A stretch of DNA of 64,000 nt from Pseudomonas brenneri (GTDB taxonomy: Bacteria; Pseudomonadota; Gammaproteobacteria; Pseudomonadales; Pseudomonadaceae), in contig NZ_VFIL01000004.1 in the NCBI RefSeq assembly GCF_007858285.1, positions 62,001 to 126,000 on the forward strand. Reading direction: 5' to 3'. A program made the position numbers and the translations under genes. Shown here one piece after another: positions 36,408 through 44,384 of the stretch (positions within the stretch are counted from its first letter, which is position 1; the number at the start of each line of letters is the position of its first letter). The notes beneath the pieces were generated by a model, which was not told the origin of the DNA, did no database searches, and saw nothing but the letters and a program-made list of their open reading frames with translations.

Positions 36408-37719
36408 GGTCGATGGTCTCATCGTTGGAGCAAGGAGGGACAGCACTGGCGGCCCGGTCAAACAGCGCGCAGAGGGCTTCGACCCGGTGCCGGCCAGCCG
36501 GCAGCACACAGAGGAAACGCTCGGACAAGTCGATCAGGCCGTCCTGGTGCAGATGCTCCAGCAGCGGCCAGATCGCCGAGAAATAGCGGGGAAAAATCAC
36601 CCCATAGCGGCGCTCCAGGGCCTGGATATCCAGCTCCAGGTCACAGGCCAGGCGCTCCATGACATGCTGGCGGATCTGGTCGCCCGCCTCGCAGCGCCAG
36701 CCGCGGGCGGTGGGCAACAGGTCGCTGTCCAACTGCTGGCGATAGCGCGCCAGGTCGTCGGTGTTTTGCGCATACAGGGTGTCGAGTTGGCTGATGGCGC
36801 CCAGGCCAAAGCCGATATGGTCGCAGTAGCCGTGACGGGTAAACCCCTGGCAATTGCGACTCAGGTGCCCGCGCTCCTGGGCCAGTGCCAGGTCATCGTC
36901 GGGGCGTACGAACTGGCCCAGGCCAATGTAGTGATAACCGGCGGCTTCCAGGCGCTGGAAGGCGATGCGGCGCATGCCACATTTGTCGACATTCGACGAC
37001 AGCGCACGCCGTGGCTGCTGCTGGTAGCGCCGTGGGGCCTGGGCATAGTCGAACACTTGCAGGCGGTCCGGCTCCAGGGCGATCAGGCTGGCCAGCTTGG
37101 CTTCAAAGCTGTCGCAGGTCTGCCAGGCGTGCCCATAGCCCAGGTCGACATTCACCGAGCGAAAGCCGAAGGTGCGCGCCGCATCGATCAGCGACTGGAT
37201 CGGCGCCGGGTCCTGATAGCCGGCCACCGATGGCGTGACCTCGGCATTGGCATCCGGCACGCCGATGTTGATGTGGTTGAACCCCATCTCGCGCAGCAGG
37301 CCCATGGTCGCCCAGTCGGTATGCAGTGGGTCGAGATCGAGGCTGTAGTCACCCTGGTCGTGCTCAAGAAAGTGCAGGCGACTGCGCAGGTGCGCCATCA
37401 AGCGTTGCAGGTCGGCAATCGCCGGTGTGGCGCCGCCCAGATGGAATTGATCCACCGGTTGCCGACCGCCCACATGGCAACCGACCAGGTGGATCTCCTG
37501 CTCCAGCGCGCCCAGGTAATCATCGGCCACCAGGCCGGCCGGCCATTGCAGGTTCAGCGCCAGGGGCCGTTGCCGCTGGCGGCTGCTGCGCAAGGCGCGC
37601 AGCAGGTCGAGGGAGCCGATGCCCGAATGAAATCTGCCGATATCCACCTGACCCTGGTCCAGCACGCTTTGGTCACGGCGCAGGCGCCACTCGCGGGCGG
37701 GATGAATGACAGTGAGCAT
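36394..37719 (-). CDS. HemN paralogue lacking the radical-SAM cysteines
   Basis: A 441-residue protein aligning with HemN over most of its length: VDQFHLGGATPAIAD against TQLHLGGGTPTYLD, LREMGFNHINIGVPD against LRGLGFNRLSFGVQD, GYHYIGLGQFVRPDDDLALAQERGHLSRNCQGFTRHGYCDHIGFGLGAISQ against the same HemN region. Where HemN has VPFCQSLCYYCGCHK, this protein jumps from LNLQWP to DDYLGALEQEI: the whole cysteine loop is missing, and GGGTP is GGATP. It cannot bind the usual 4Fe-4S cluster. CCGGAGG precedes the ATG. The reading frame is long and intact, so a regulatory or haem-handling role is more likely than decay. Confidence 0.85.
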   Translation of the reverse strand: MLTVIHPAREWRLRRDQSVLDQGQVDIGRFHSGIGSLDLLRALRSSRQRQRPLALNLQWPAGLVADDYLGALEQEIHLVGCHVGGRQPVDQFHLGGATPAIADLQRLMAHLRSRLHFLEHDQGDYSLDLDPLHTDWATMGLLREMGFNHINIGVPDANAEVTPSVAGYQDPAPIQSLIDAARTFGFRSVNVDLGYGHAWQTCDSFEAKLASLIALEPDRLQVFDYAQAPRRYQQQPRRALSSNVDKCGMRRIAFQRLEAAGYHYIGLGQFVRPDDDLALAQERGHLSRNCQGFTRHGYCDHIGFGLGAISQLDTLYAQNTDDLARYRQQLDSDLLPTARGWRCEAGDQIRQHVMERLACDLELDIQALERRYGVIFPRYFSAIWPLLEHLHQDGLIDLSERFLCVLPAGRHRVEALCALFDRAASAVPPCSNDETIDHESV

Positions 37720-37777
37720 GACGGCCTCCGGGTCTGGCTACGGTGGGTCATTGTGCGGTGCGACCGGACAGCGCACC

Positions 37778-37791
37778 TTGATATGCATCAA
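37778..37791. promoter_or_regulatory. ANR/FNR box upstream of the hemN operon
   Basis: TTGATATGCATCAA is a perfect match to the FNR/ANR palindrome TTGAT-N4-ATCAA. Its centre is 65 bases upstream of the HemN-paralogue ATG. A start of transcription about 41 bases downstream of the centre would leave a leader of about 24 bases, as expected for class II activation under low oxygen. Confidence 0.85.
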
Positions 37792-37801
37792 GCGCCGGCG
37801 A

Positions 37802-38245
37802 TTACCAGGTGATGTAGAACATGCCCTTGGCCAGCAACACAATGGCGACCATATGGCAGAACAGGCTCAGATGGACAAAGCGCAGATAGGCCGCGCTGAC
37901 CTGCCCACGGCGCATCAACCCCACCGTCAGCAAAAAATGCATCAGCACACTGGCGGCCAGGATCAGCTTGAGGGTCAGCAGCGCACCGAATGCCGAACTC
38001 GACGGCGCGGCCAGCACCGGCAGGTAGCGCAGCCAGACCATGCCGATGCCGGCGCCGAACAGCACCAGCAGCACCCACGGCATCAAAGCCCTGGCCCGGC
38101 GACCAATGCCTTGCTCCACCAGCAACATGACGCGGGCCGGCAGTTGCCTGTGCACACTGGCAAGGATCAACACTTCAAAGAACACCGTGCCGATGAAAAT
38201 CAGCGCTGCGAACAGATGGGCCAGCAGGAACAAAAGATAGAGCAT
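37802..38245 (-). CDS. CopD-like four-helix membrane protein
   Basis: A 147-residue membrane protein with four hydrophobic helices (LYLLFLLAHLFAALIFIGTVFFEVL; ALMPWVLLVLFGAGIGMVWL; AFGALLTLKLILAASVLMHFLLTVGL; HLSLFCHMVAIVLLAKGMFYI). Each has one or more histidines near a membrane end, as in CopD/haem-copper-type membrane proteins. The start at 38245 (MLYLLF) is set by TGAGG. It is the first gene of the minus-strand group and has its own ANR-type box. The function is inferred as copper or haem handling in low oxygen; not certain. Confidence 0.7.
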   Translation of the reverse strand: MLYLLFLLAHLFAALIFIGTVFFEVLILASVHRQLPARVMLLVEQGIGRRARALMPWVLLVLFGAGIGMVWLRYLPVLAAPSSSAFGALLTLKLILAASVLMHFLLTVGLMRRGQVSAAYLRFVHLSLFCHMVAIVLLAKGMFYITW

Positions 38246-38572
38246 CAGAGCCTCACGGTGGCCGGTCCTTATACCGTGACTGTGCCCTACAGCGAGCAAG
38301 CGCTGCCTTGATGCGGGTCAAGGGCCCTGATAATCGTTGATACATTTGCCCCAAGCCTTGTGCGGCGGGCCTTTGCCGATGTCTGCGACAGTGTGCCACA
38401 GACGCAATTACCCCCTTGGCTGGTAAGGTGGCCACCGCCCCTGTGGCAGAACGTCGCAGATTATCAAGCGCGATCAAGGTCGGTAGACTACCCACCTTCC
38501 TGTTCACCGCTTTTCAAAGCCTGACTGACCTGTTATGCGCAGCCGTCAGGCGCTTCACGGGACGCCCCTTTC
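38246..38572. other. Divergent intergenic region (CopD-like / SCO)
   Basis: It contains the ANR-type box near the minus-strand gene. The remainder towards the SCO gene (38340-38572) shows no recognised element and no gene with a ribosome site. Confidence 0.45.
38308..38321. promoter_or_regulatory. ANR/FNR-type box upstream of the CopD-like gene
   Basis: TTGATGCGGGTCAA matches TTGAT-N4-ATCAA at 9 of 10 positions. It lies 63-76 bases upstream of the minus-strand CopD-like start. It is over 250 bases from the plus-strand SCO gene, so it probably serves the minus strand only. Confidence 0.7.
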
Positions 38573-39178
38573 ATGAGTACGTTATTCACCCGTCGTAAGG
38601 TCCTTACCGGTATGGGCCTGCTGGGCCTGGGCCTGTTGAGCGGCTGCGACACCGGCCCCAAGCTGAACTTCAAGTACGGCAAGGACCTGAGCAACAAGAT
38701 CATGGGCCGCACGTTCAAGCTCAAGAACACCGCTGGCGAAACCGTGACCCTGACCTCGTTCCGCGGCCTGATGCCGGTGGTGTTCTTCGGTTTCACCCAG
38801 TGCCCGGCTGTGTGCCCTACCACCCTGGCGCGCATGGCCCAGGCCAAGAAGCTGATGGGCCGCGACGGCGAAATCATGCAGGTGATCTTCATCACCCTGG
38901 ACCCGGAACGCGACACGCCCCAGGTGCTCGACGCCTACGTCAAGGCCTTCGACCCCAGCTTCGAAGCACTCTACGGCACCCCGGAAGAAATCGCCGTGGC
39001 CGCCAAGGAGTTCGGGATCTTTTATGAAAAGATCCCCGCCGGCGACACCTACACCCTGTCTCACACCGCCACCAGTTTTGTGTTCGACACCCGCAGCAAC
39101 CTGCGCCTGGGCCTGTCGGCATCCCTTAACGCCAAAGAGTGCGCAGAAGACCTGCTCACCGTCATGGAGGTCTGCTAA
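38573..39178 (+). CDS. SCO1/SenC/PrrC-family copper chaperone lipoprotein
   Basis: Delivers copper to cytochrome c oxidase. The 201-residue protein has a lipobox (GLLSGC, Cys about residue 24), a thioredoxin-like fold with the copper-binding CPAVCP (Cys about 77 and 81) and the distal His in LSHTATSFVFD. Its stop overlaps the next gene's ATG (TAATG), so SCO and PCuAC are co-expressed, a pairing known for oxidase CuA assembly. Confidence 0.9.
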   Translation: MSTLFTRRKVLTGMGLLGLGLLSGCDTGPKLNFKYGKDLSNKIMGRTFKLKNTAGETVTLTSFRGLMPVVFFGFTQCPAVCPTTLARMAQAKKLMGRDGEIMQVIFITLDPERDTPQVLDAYVKAFDPSFEALYGTPEEIAVAAKEFGIFYEKIPAGDTYTLSHTATSFVFDTRSNLRLGLSASLNAKECAEDLLTVMEVC

Positions 39179-39648
39179 TGACTGCTGTCCAAACCCTCAA
39201 GCGCATCGCCCTCGGTCTTTCCCTGCTGGGCCTCGCCGCCCACGCCAGCGCCCAGGTCCAGATCAGCGACGCCTGGGCCCGCGCCACTGTGCCGGGCCAG
39301 CATTCGAGCGGGGCGTTCATGACCCTGACCGCCGACAGCGACAGCAAGTTGCTCAGCGTCAAGTCGCCGGTGGCCAAGGATGTGCAGATTCATGAGATGA
39401 GCATGAAGGACGACGTCATGCGCATGGGCCCGGTGGACTCCGTGGCCCTGCCGGCCGGCCAGGCAGTGAAGCTCGATCCCGAGGGTTATCACGTGATGCT
39501 CATGGGCCTGACGGGCCAGATCAAGGAAGGCGACCAGGTGCCGCTGACCCTGACCGTGGAAAATGCCAAGGGCGAGAAGCAGGACATTCAGGTCCAGGCC
39601 CCTGCCCGCAGCCTGGGCAGCGCTGACGGCGAACACATGCACCACTGA
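39178..39648 (+). CDS. Periplasmic copper chaperone PCu(A)C
   Basis: A 157-residue exported protein: signal peptide ALGLSLLGLAAHASAQ, then the PCuAC copper site spread over HEMSMKDDVMRM and GYHVMLMGL (the H(M)x10Mx21HxM pattern of the family). A His/Met-rich tail HMHH may add a second copper site. It starts on the last base of the SCO stop codon. Confidence 0.9.
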   Translation: MTAVQTLKRIALGLSLLGLAAHASAQVQISDAWARATVPGQHSSGAFMTLTADSDSKLLSVKSPVAKDVQIHEMSMKDDVMRMGPVDSVALPAGQAVKLDPEGYHVMLMGLTGQIKEGDQVPLTLTVENAKGEKQDIQVQAPARSLGSADGEHMHH

Positions 39649-39972
39649 TCCGCAGGGGCGCCCAAGATCAAAAGCAGAGCAAAAGCGCGGAGCTGCATCC
39701 CCCTGTGGGAGCTGGCTTGCCTGTGATGGCGTCAATAAGGCCGCCGCAGGGTGCCAGGTATTCATCCGTCATCGTTAGCGACCATCGCAGGCAAGCCAGC
39801 TCCCACAGGGAACGCGTACGCTTCAACGATCAGGTCGGCTGTCAGACCGCCTTGCTTTGTTTGTGATTTTAGGCCCTCCGCCAGCCTGATAACTAATCCC
39901 TGCCATCAGCACCGATGGGATCCAGGATTTGCCCTTGGTATCCTGCCGGTCCGACCTGCCAGGTGCCCAACC
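39649..39972. other. Intergenic region with REPIN
   Basis: Apart from the REPIN (39701-39810) this holds only the probable promoter of the HIT-family gene at 39850-39960. I see no gene. Confidence 0.5.
39701..39810. repeat. REPIN (GAGCTGGCTTGCCTGCGATGG class)
   Basis: CCCTGTGGGAGCTGGCTTGC at the left is a perfect inverted match to GCAAGCCAGCTCCCACAGGG at the right, with TGTGATGGCGTC / GACCATCGCAG pairing further in. Confidence 0.9.
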
Positions 39973-40467
39973 ATGCACATTGCCCCATCCCATATCCTCC
40001 ACGAAACCGAGCACTGGCTGCTCAACCATCACTTGGCCTCGGCCCTGCCCGGTTATTTGATGCTGGGGGCCAAGACGCCGGTCAGCTCACTGGCTGACCT
40101 GCCGGACGCGGCCCTGGCGGAACTGGGCGGCCTGCTGGCGAAAACCCAGCGGGTGATGCAAGCGCAACTGCAACCCAAATGGCTGTATATCAGCCGCTTT
40201 GGGCATATGCCCGGCTTCCCGTTGCACTTTCATTTGATCCCGGTCTATGACTGGGTCGAGACCCTGTTCTGGCAGGATGAACGCTACAGGGTCCTGCAAA
40301 ACTTCGGCGCTGGCAGCTCCGGGCAATCGTTGACGGATGGGGCTGAACTCACTCTGTTTATCTGGCGCGAGTTCGGTGAAAACCCGACGCCGCCAGCCAC
40401 TGCCGGGCTCTCGGTACCGGCAGTGATTGAGCGCCTGCGTGAAGCGTTCAAGGGGACAGGCGCTTGA
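39973..40467 (+). CDS. HIT-family protein
   Basis: A 164-residue histidine-triad nucleotide hydrolase/transferase-type protein. It starts at 39973 (MHIAPSHILHETEHWLLNHH) and has the HIT-like motif FPLHFHLIPVY (about residues 83-93), with HxH in place of the full HxHxH. The active histidine is therefore one short of the classic triad. The substrate is likely a dinucleoside polyphosphate or nucleotide adduct. The 3' end overlaps the convergent GNAT gene by 20 bases. Confidence 0.7.
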   Translation: MHIAPSHILHETEHWLLNHHLASALPGYLMLGAKTPVSSLADLPDAALAELGGLLAKTQRVMQAQLQPKWLYISRFGHMPGFPLHFHLIPVYDWVETLFWQDERYRVLQNFGAGSSGQSLTDGAELTLFIWREFGENPTPPATAGLSVPAVIERLREAFKGTGA

Positions 40468-40918
40468 CCATCGGGATACACGCCAGATCCAGCCCCGTGG
40501 GCGAATGATAGATGGACTGTTCGCAGCCTTGGTAACCCCGGCTGCGATAGAACTGTGCGGCATTCAAGGTTGCATCCAGCACCACCTGCGCAATCCCCAA
40601 CTCCAGCGCCACCTGCTCCAAGTGCTCAAGCATCTGCCCGCCAAACCCGCGCCCGGTAAAACCGGGCAGTACAAACAGTGCACCGACTTCCCGATGGTCC
40701 GGGTCGAGCATGCCGGTAGCGACCGGCTCACCGTCGACGCAACCCAGGTAGAACGGCTTGCCCATCAGTGCGCTATAGCCGTCCTCGGCCGCGCCACGGG
40801 TCCAGGTCAGCATCTGTTCGGCGGTGTAGGCGCCGATGCATTGGCTGCGGATCGCCTGCAGGCGGATGTCGAAGGCGATGGGGCCGTCGTCGTGAGTGGC
40901 GCGTCTGATATGCAGCAT
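40448..40918 (-). CDS. GNAT-family N-acetyltransferase
   Basis: A 156-residue protein starting at 40918 (MLHIRRATHDDG), with AGGGAG upstream. It has the GNAT motif A as EVGALFVLPGFTGRGFGGQMLEHLE (Q/RxxGxG/A type) and motif B around NAAQFYRSRGYQ. The substrate is unknown. It overlaps the HIT gene tail to tail. Confidence 0.85.
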   Translation of the reverse strand: MLHIRRATHDDGPIAFDIRLQAIRSQCIGAYTAEQMLTWTRGAAEDGYSALMGKPFYLGCVDGEPVATGMLDPDHREVGALFVLPGFTGRGFGGQMLEHLEQVALELGIAQVVLDATLNAAQFYRSRGYQGCEQSIYHSPTGLDLACIPMVKRLSP

Positions 40919-41110
40919 TCGAATCTCCCTGAATAAACCTGTTTGCCATGACCTCAAGGTGCCATTAGCACACTTGTGCTAATCGACCTCGCAAGCACCC
41001 GGCGCTATATTCCCCGGCAACCCCAATGCTCCCCGCCAGCACGTCGAACCCGCCGTGCAAGGGATCGTTGTGCGTTGAAAAAACCAAAACAACCCCAAGG
41101 AAGAAGCGCC

Positions 41111-41443
41111 ATGAAACTGCACTCCCCTGTCACCCGCCTTGCCCTGCTGGGCGCCCTGATGATCGGCGTTGCCGGTTGCAGCAATATCAAGCCCACCGAA
41201 GACCATCTCAAGACCCTCTCGGAAACCAACCTCGGCGAGCCGGTCAAGCGTGTTTCCAATGTTCGCAGCGACTCCATGACCACCTATTACATCGCCAGCA
41301 CCGCGTCCGGCGACTACAACTGCTCCGTGCCCAGCGGTGCCAGCGGCGGGATGTTTGCCGTGGCCAGCTTTGGCTTGATGAAACCCGCCGCCTACTGCCA
41401 ACCCAAGGGTGCCCGTGGCAACCCGCTGATGCCGTTTAACTGA
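41111..41443 (+). CDS. Small lipoprotein of unknown function
   Basis: A 110-residue lipoprotein with lipobox GVAGC (Cys about residue 20). The start at 41111 follows AAGGAAG. The mature part (TYYIASTASGDYNCSVPSGASGG... AAYCQPKG) has two further cysteines that may pair. I do not recognise the family. Its end overlaps the convergent sensor-kinase gene by 8 bases. Confidence 0.65.
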   Translation: MKLHSPVTRLALLGALMIGVAGCSNIKPTEDHLKTLSETNLGEPVKRVSNVRSDSMTTYYIASTASGDYNCSVPSGASGGMFAVASFGLMKPAAYCQPKGARGNPLMPFN

Positions 41444-43049
41444 TTGCCGCCTGCTGGCTGAGCGCTCGTAGCGTACCCCGCAGCTCTGCGGGGCGCACGG
41501 GCTTGGAGAGGATCGCGATCTGGCGATCATGCAATGCCGCCTGGATCTTCTCTACGTCGTGTCCGGTGAGGATCAGCGCCGGCACCGCCCAACCGCGCTG
41601 CTGGCGCAGGTGGTCGATGCACTCGATACCGGTGGCCTGATTGCCCAGGTCATAGTCGGCGACGATGATGTCGCAATCACTGACCAGGTTGTGCCCTGAG
41701 GATTCGGCCTGCACTTCACAGCCCCAGCGTTCCAACAAGGCCTGGGTGGCCAGCAACACGTTGTGGTCATCTTCCACCAGGCACACTTTCAACCCGGTCA
41801 GCAGTCCAACCTGGCGCGCGTCGTCGCGAACCAGCATCGGCCGGGATGCTACCGCCAGGGGCAAGCCCTGCAGGCTGACGGAGGTGCCACGGCCAACTCG
41901 TGAACGCAACACCACGTCCAGCTCCATCAACTGGCCCAGGCGCTTGACGATGGACAGCCCCAGGCCGACGCCCTCAACGTCCTTGTCCCGCTGTTGACGC
42001 ACGCGATAGAACTCTTCAAAGACCTTGGGCAGATGTTCTTCGGCAATCCCCCGCCCCTGGTCATGAATGTCTATCACGACCCCGTCGCCGCGCTTGCGCA
42101 CACCGATCAGCACCGGGTGCTGGCCGCCATATTTAAAGCAATTGGAGAGCACGTTCTGCACCATGGTCGCCAGCAGTGCCGGGTCGACCCTGACCCAATG
42201 GGCGCATGGCCGCAAACGCAGCTCCACCCCGGCCCAACGCGCGGCTTCGGCGTTCTGGCGCACCAGGTCGGCGAGCAACTCGTCCAGGTGAACCGCTTGG
42301 TATTTGGGCAGCAGCCGGCCGTTGTCCAAGGTGTAGAGATCAAGGATGGAGCGGAACAACTGCGATACGTTGAGCAGCGAACGGTCGATATTGTCGACCA
42401 GGCGCCGCTCTTCATCGCCCAGCCGTGCTTCGCGCAGACACGCGGTAAACAGGCCGATGGAGTGAATCGGCTGGCGCAGGTCATGGCTGGCCTGGGCCAG
42501 GAAGCGCGACTTTTCCAGGTTGGCGGCGATGGCTTCTTCAGACGCCTTGCGCGTGCGCTCCAGCAACAGGTGGGCGTAGATCGGGATCACCGTGCTGGTG
42601 ATCATCAGCATCAACACCATAAACGGTTGTGCCTGCCACAGTGGTGTCAGCCGATACACGATCAGCAGCGCCAGCAGCGCCAGGCCCGTGGCAATCGCCA
42701 GGTAGCGCGAGCCATAGCGCATGCCGTTGCCGAGGTTGACCCAGACCATCACCGCATACAGCGGCAGCGCCGCCTCCCCGCCCACCACCAGGCCGAACGA
42801 GGTGCCAGTGTAGTCGTGGATCATCCCGAAAATCCGCCGTGCCGGGTAATGCCCCGGCCAGCGCGCGATGACCTGGCGCAGCACAATCGAGACCAGCAGG
42901 AACAGGCCGATATAGATCATTACCGGCACATAGCGCGCCACCGATTGCCCCGGCAGAAAACCCAGCAGGCCGATGTAAACCAGGGCTATGGCGGCAACCA
43001 CAATGCGCAGGTTGGCTTGATCCAGTTCGGCGTCTTTCACGAACTTCAT
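41436..43049 (-). CDS. Hybrid sensor histidine kinase with C-terminal receiver
   Basis: A 537-residue inner-membrane kinase: about six hydrophobic helices to residue 160, HisKA with SHDLRQPIHS (phospho-His189), HATPase with N-box NVLSNCFKYGG and GVGLGLSIVKR, then a receiver with VADYDLG (phospho-Asp465) and the conserved Lys in LSKPVR. The start at 43049 (MKFVKD) follows AAGGAC. It is divergent from a NarL-type regulator, the probable partner. The signal is unknown. Confidence 0.85.
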   Translation of the reverse strand: MKFVKDAELDQANLRIVVAAIALVYIGLLGFLPGQSVARYVPVMIYIGLFLLVSIVLRQVIARWPGHYPARRIFGMIHDYTGTSFGLVVGGEAALPLYAVMVWVNLGNGMRYGSRYLAIATGLALLALLIVYRLTPLWQAQPFMVLMLMITSTVIPIYAHLLLERTRKASEEAIAANLEKSRFLAQASHDLRQPIHSIGLFTACLREARLGDEERRLVDNIDRSLLNVSQLFRSILDLYTLDNGRLLPKYQAVHLDELLADLVRQNAEAARWAGVELRLRPCAHWVRVDPALLATMVQNVLSNCFKYGGQHPVLIGVRKRGDGVVIDIHDQGRGIAEEHLPKVFEEFYRVRQQRDKDVEGVGLGLSIVKRLGQLMELDVVLRSRVGRGTSVSLQGLPLAVASRPMLVRDDARQVGLLTGLKVCLVEDDHNVLLATQALLERWGCEVQAESSGHNLVSDCDIIVADYDLGNQATGIECIDHLRQQRGWAVPALILTGHDVEKIQAALHDRQIAILSKPVRPAELRGTLRALSQQAAIS

Positions 43050-43162
43050 GGGCAACGTCCTTGTACGGTCATCGTCATATCTGTGCGCCTGGGAGGCAGG
43101 CGCTGAGCAGAGTGTTAAAGTAGCATGCCACAGGACAACCTGGCCCCAGGGAGGAGCACCCC

Positions 43163-43765
43163 ATGACATGCCGGATCATTATCGCCGACGATCACCCGAT
43201 GTTTCGCGAGGGCATGCTGCGTACCGTGCAACGCCTGCTGCCCGAGGCCTGCGTGGAACAGGCGGGCGACCTGGACACGGTGCTGGAAATGCTCAAGACC
43301 GGCGGCGAAGTCGACACGCTGATCCTCGACCTGCGCTTCCCGGGCCTGACCTGCATCAGCCAGTTGGGCGAGCTGCGCCAGCAACTGCGGCGCACTACGT
43401 TGATCGTGGTATCGATGGTCGATGACCCGCAGTTGATCGAACAGGTGATGGCGATGGGCGCCGATGGTTTTATCGGCAAAAACATCGCCCCCGAAGAAAT
43501 CGGCCAGGCCCTGCTCGCCATTCGCCAAGGCGAGGTGCTGGTCAAGTTTGCACCCTCGGGGCTGTTGCCGCTGGACACCAACACCCTGACCGCGCGTCAG
43601 CAAGACGTATTGCGGCTGATCGCCCAAGGCAAGACCAACAAGGAAATCGCCAAGGCCCTGGATATTTCACCGTTTACCGTGCGCATCCATGTCTCGGGAT
43701 TGCTGAGAAGCCTGAACGTACCATCGCGGGCGGCGGCGGCCGTCAAATACAGCGCGTCCTTGTAG
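43163..43765 (+). CDS. NarL/LuxR-type response regulator
   Basis: A 200-residue regulator: receiver with the acidic pair in IIADDHP and the phospho-Asp in TLILDLRFPG (about residue 56), Thr/Ser of IVVSM, Lys of GFIGKN; then a LuxR helix-turn-helix (LTARQQDVLRLIAQGKTNKEIAKALDISPFTVRIHVSGLLRSLNV). GGGAGGAG precedes the ATG. It is divergent from the hybrid kinase; the two probably form a phosphorelay. Target genes are not evident. Confidence 0.9.
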   Translation: MTCRIIIADDHPMFREGMLRTVQRLLPEACVEQAGDLDTVLEMLKTGGEVDTLILDLRFPGLTCISQLGELRQQLRRTTLIVVSMVDDPQLIEQVMAMGADGFIGKNIAPEEIGQALLAIRQGEVLVKFAPSGLLPLDTNTLTARQQDVLRLIAQGKTNKEIAKALDISPFTVRIHVSGLLRSLNVPSRAAAAVKYSASL

Positions 43766-43878
43766 GTGCCGACTTGCCGGCATCTACTGTGGGCGGGTTT
43801 TATCTATGGGATTTTCGTCAGTACACCTACCCCGCTATCATGCAGCCCCTCGCTCAACCGCCCAGCCCAGGAACCGCC

Positions 43879-44370
43879 ATGCCCACCCTCACCCTACGCA
43901 ACGCCACCCCGGCAGATGCCGAGCGCTGTTACGAGATCGAAATCAGCGCCTACGAGGGTGATGAAGCCGCGACACTGGAGAAGATCGCCACGCGTATCGC
44001 CCTGTACCCGGAAGGTTTCCTGATCCTGGAAGTCGACGGCCAGGTCGCAGGCTTTATCAACGGCGGTTGCGCCCATGACGTGGCGATGTCGGACGAGGCC
44101 TTCAAGGAATTGGTAGGGCACTCGGCAGATGCGCCAAATGTGGTGATCATGTCGGTGGTGGTCGACCCGGCGCATCAGGGCAAGGGGTATTCCACGCAAT
44201 TGATGACGGCATTTGTGCAGCAGATGCGCGAGATGGGCAAGCAAACCATCCACCTGATGTGCAAGCAACAGCATGTGCCGCTGTACACGCGCATGGGCTA
44301 CCAGTATGTGCAGCCCTCGGCATCAGACCACGGCGGGATGGCGTGGCATGAGATGGTAATGGCGCTCTGA
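43879..44370 (+). CDS. GNAT-family N-acetyltransferase (AANAT-like)
   Basis: A 163-residue acetyltransferase, start at 43879 (MPTLTLRNATPADAERCYEIE) with AGGAA upstream. Motif A is VVIMSVVVDPAHQGKGYSTQLMTAFVQQM, the acetyl-CoA binding Q/GxGxS, followed by VPLYTRMGYQYV. The family resembles arylalkylamine N-acetyltransferase-like GNATs. The substrate is unknown. Confidence 0.85.
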   Translation: MPTLTLRNATPADAERCYEIEISAYEGDEAATLEKIATRIALYPEGFLILEVDGQVAGFINGGCAHDVAMSDEAFKELVGHSADAPNVVIMSVVVDPAHQGKGYSTQLMTAFVQQMREMGKQTIHLMCKQQHVPLYTRMGYQYVQPSASDHGGMAWHEMVMAL

Positions 44371-44384
44371 ACAGACGCCGGGCT

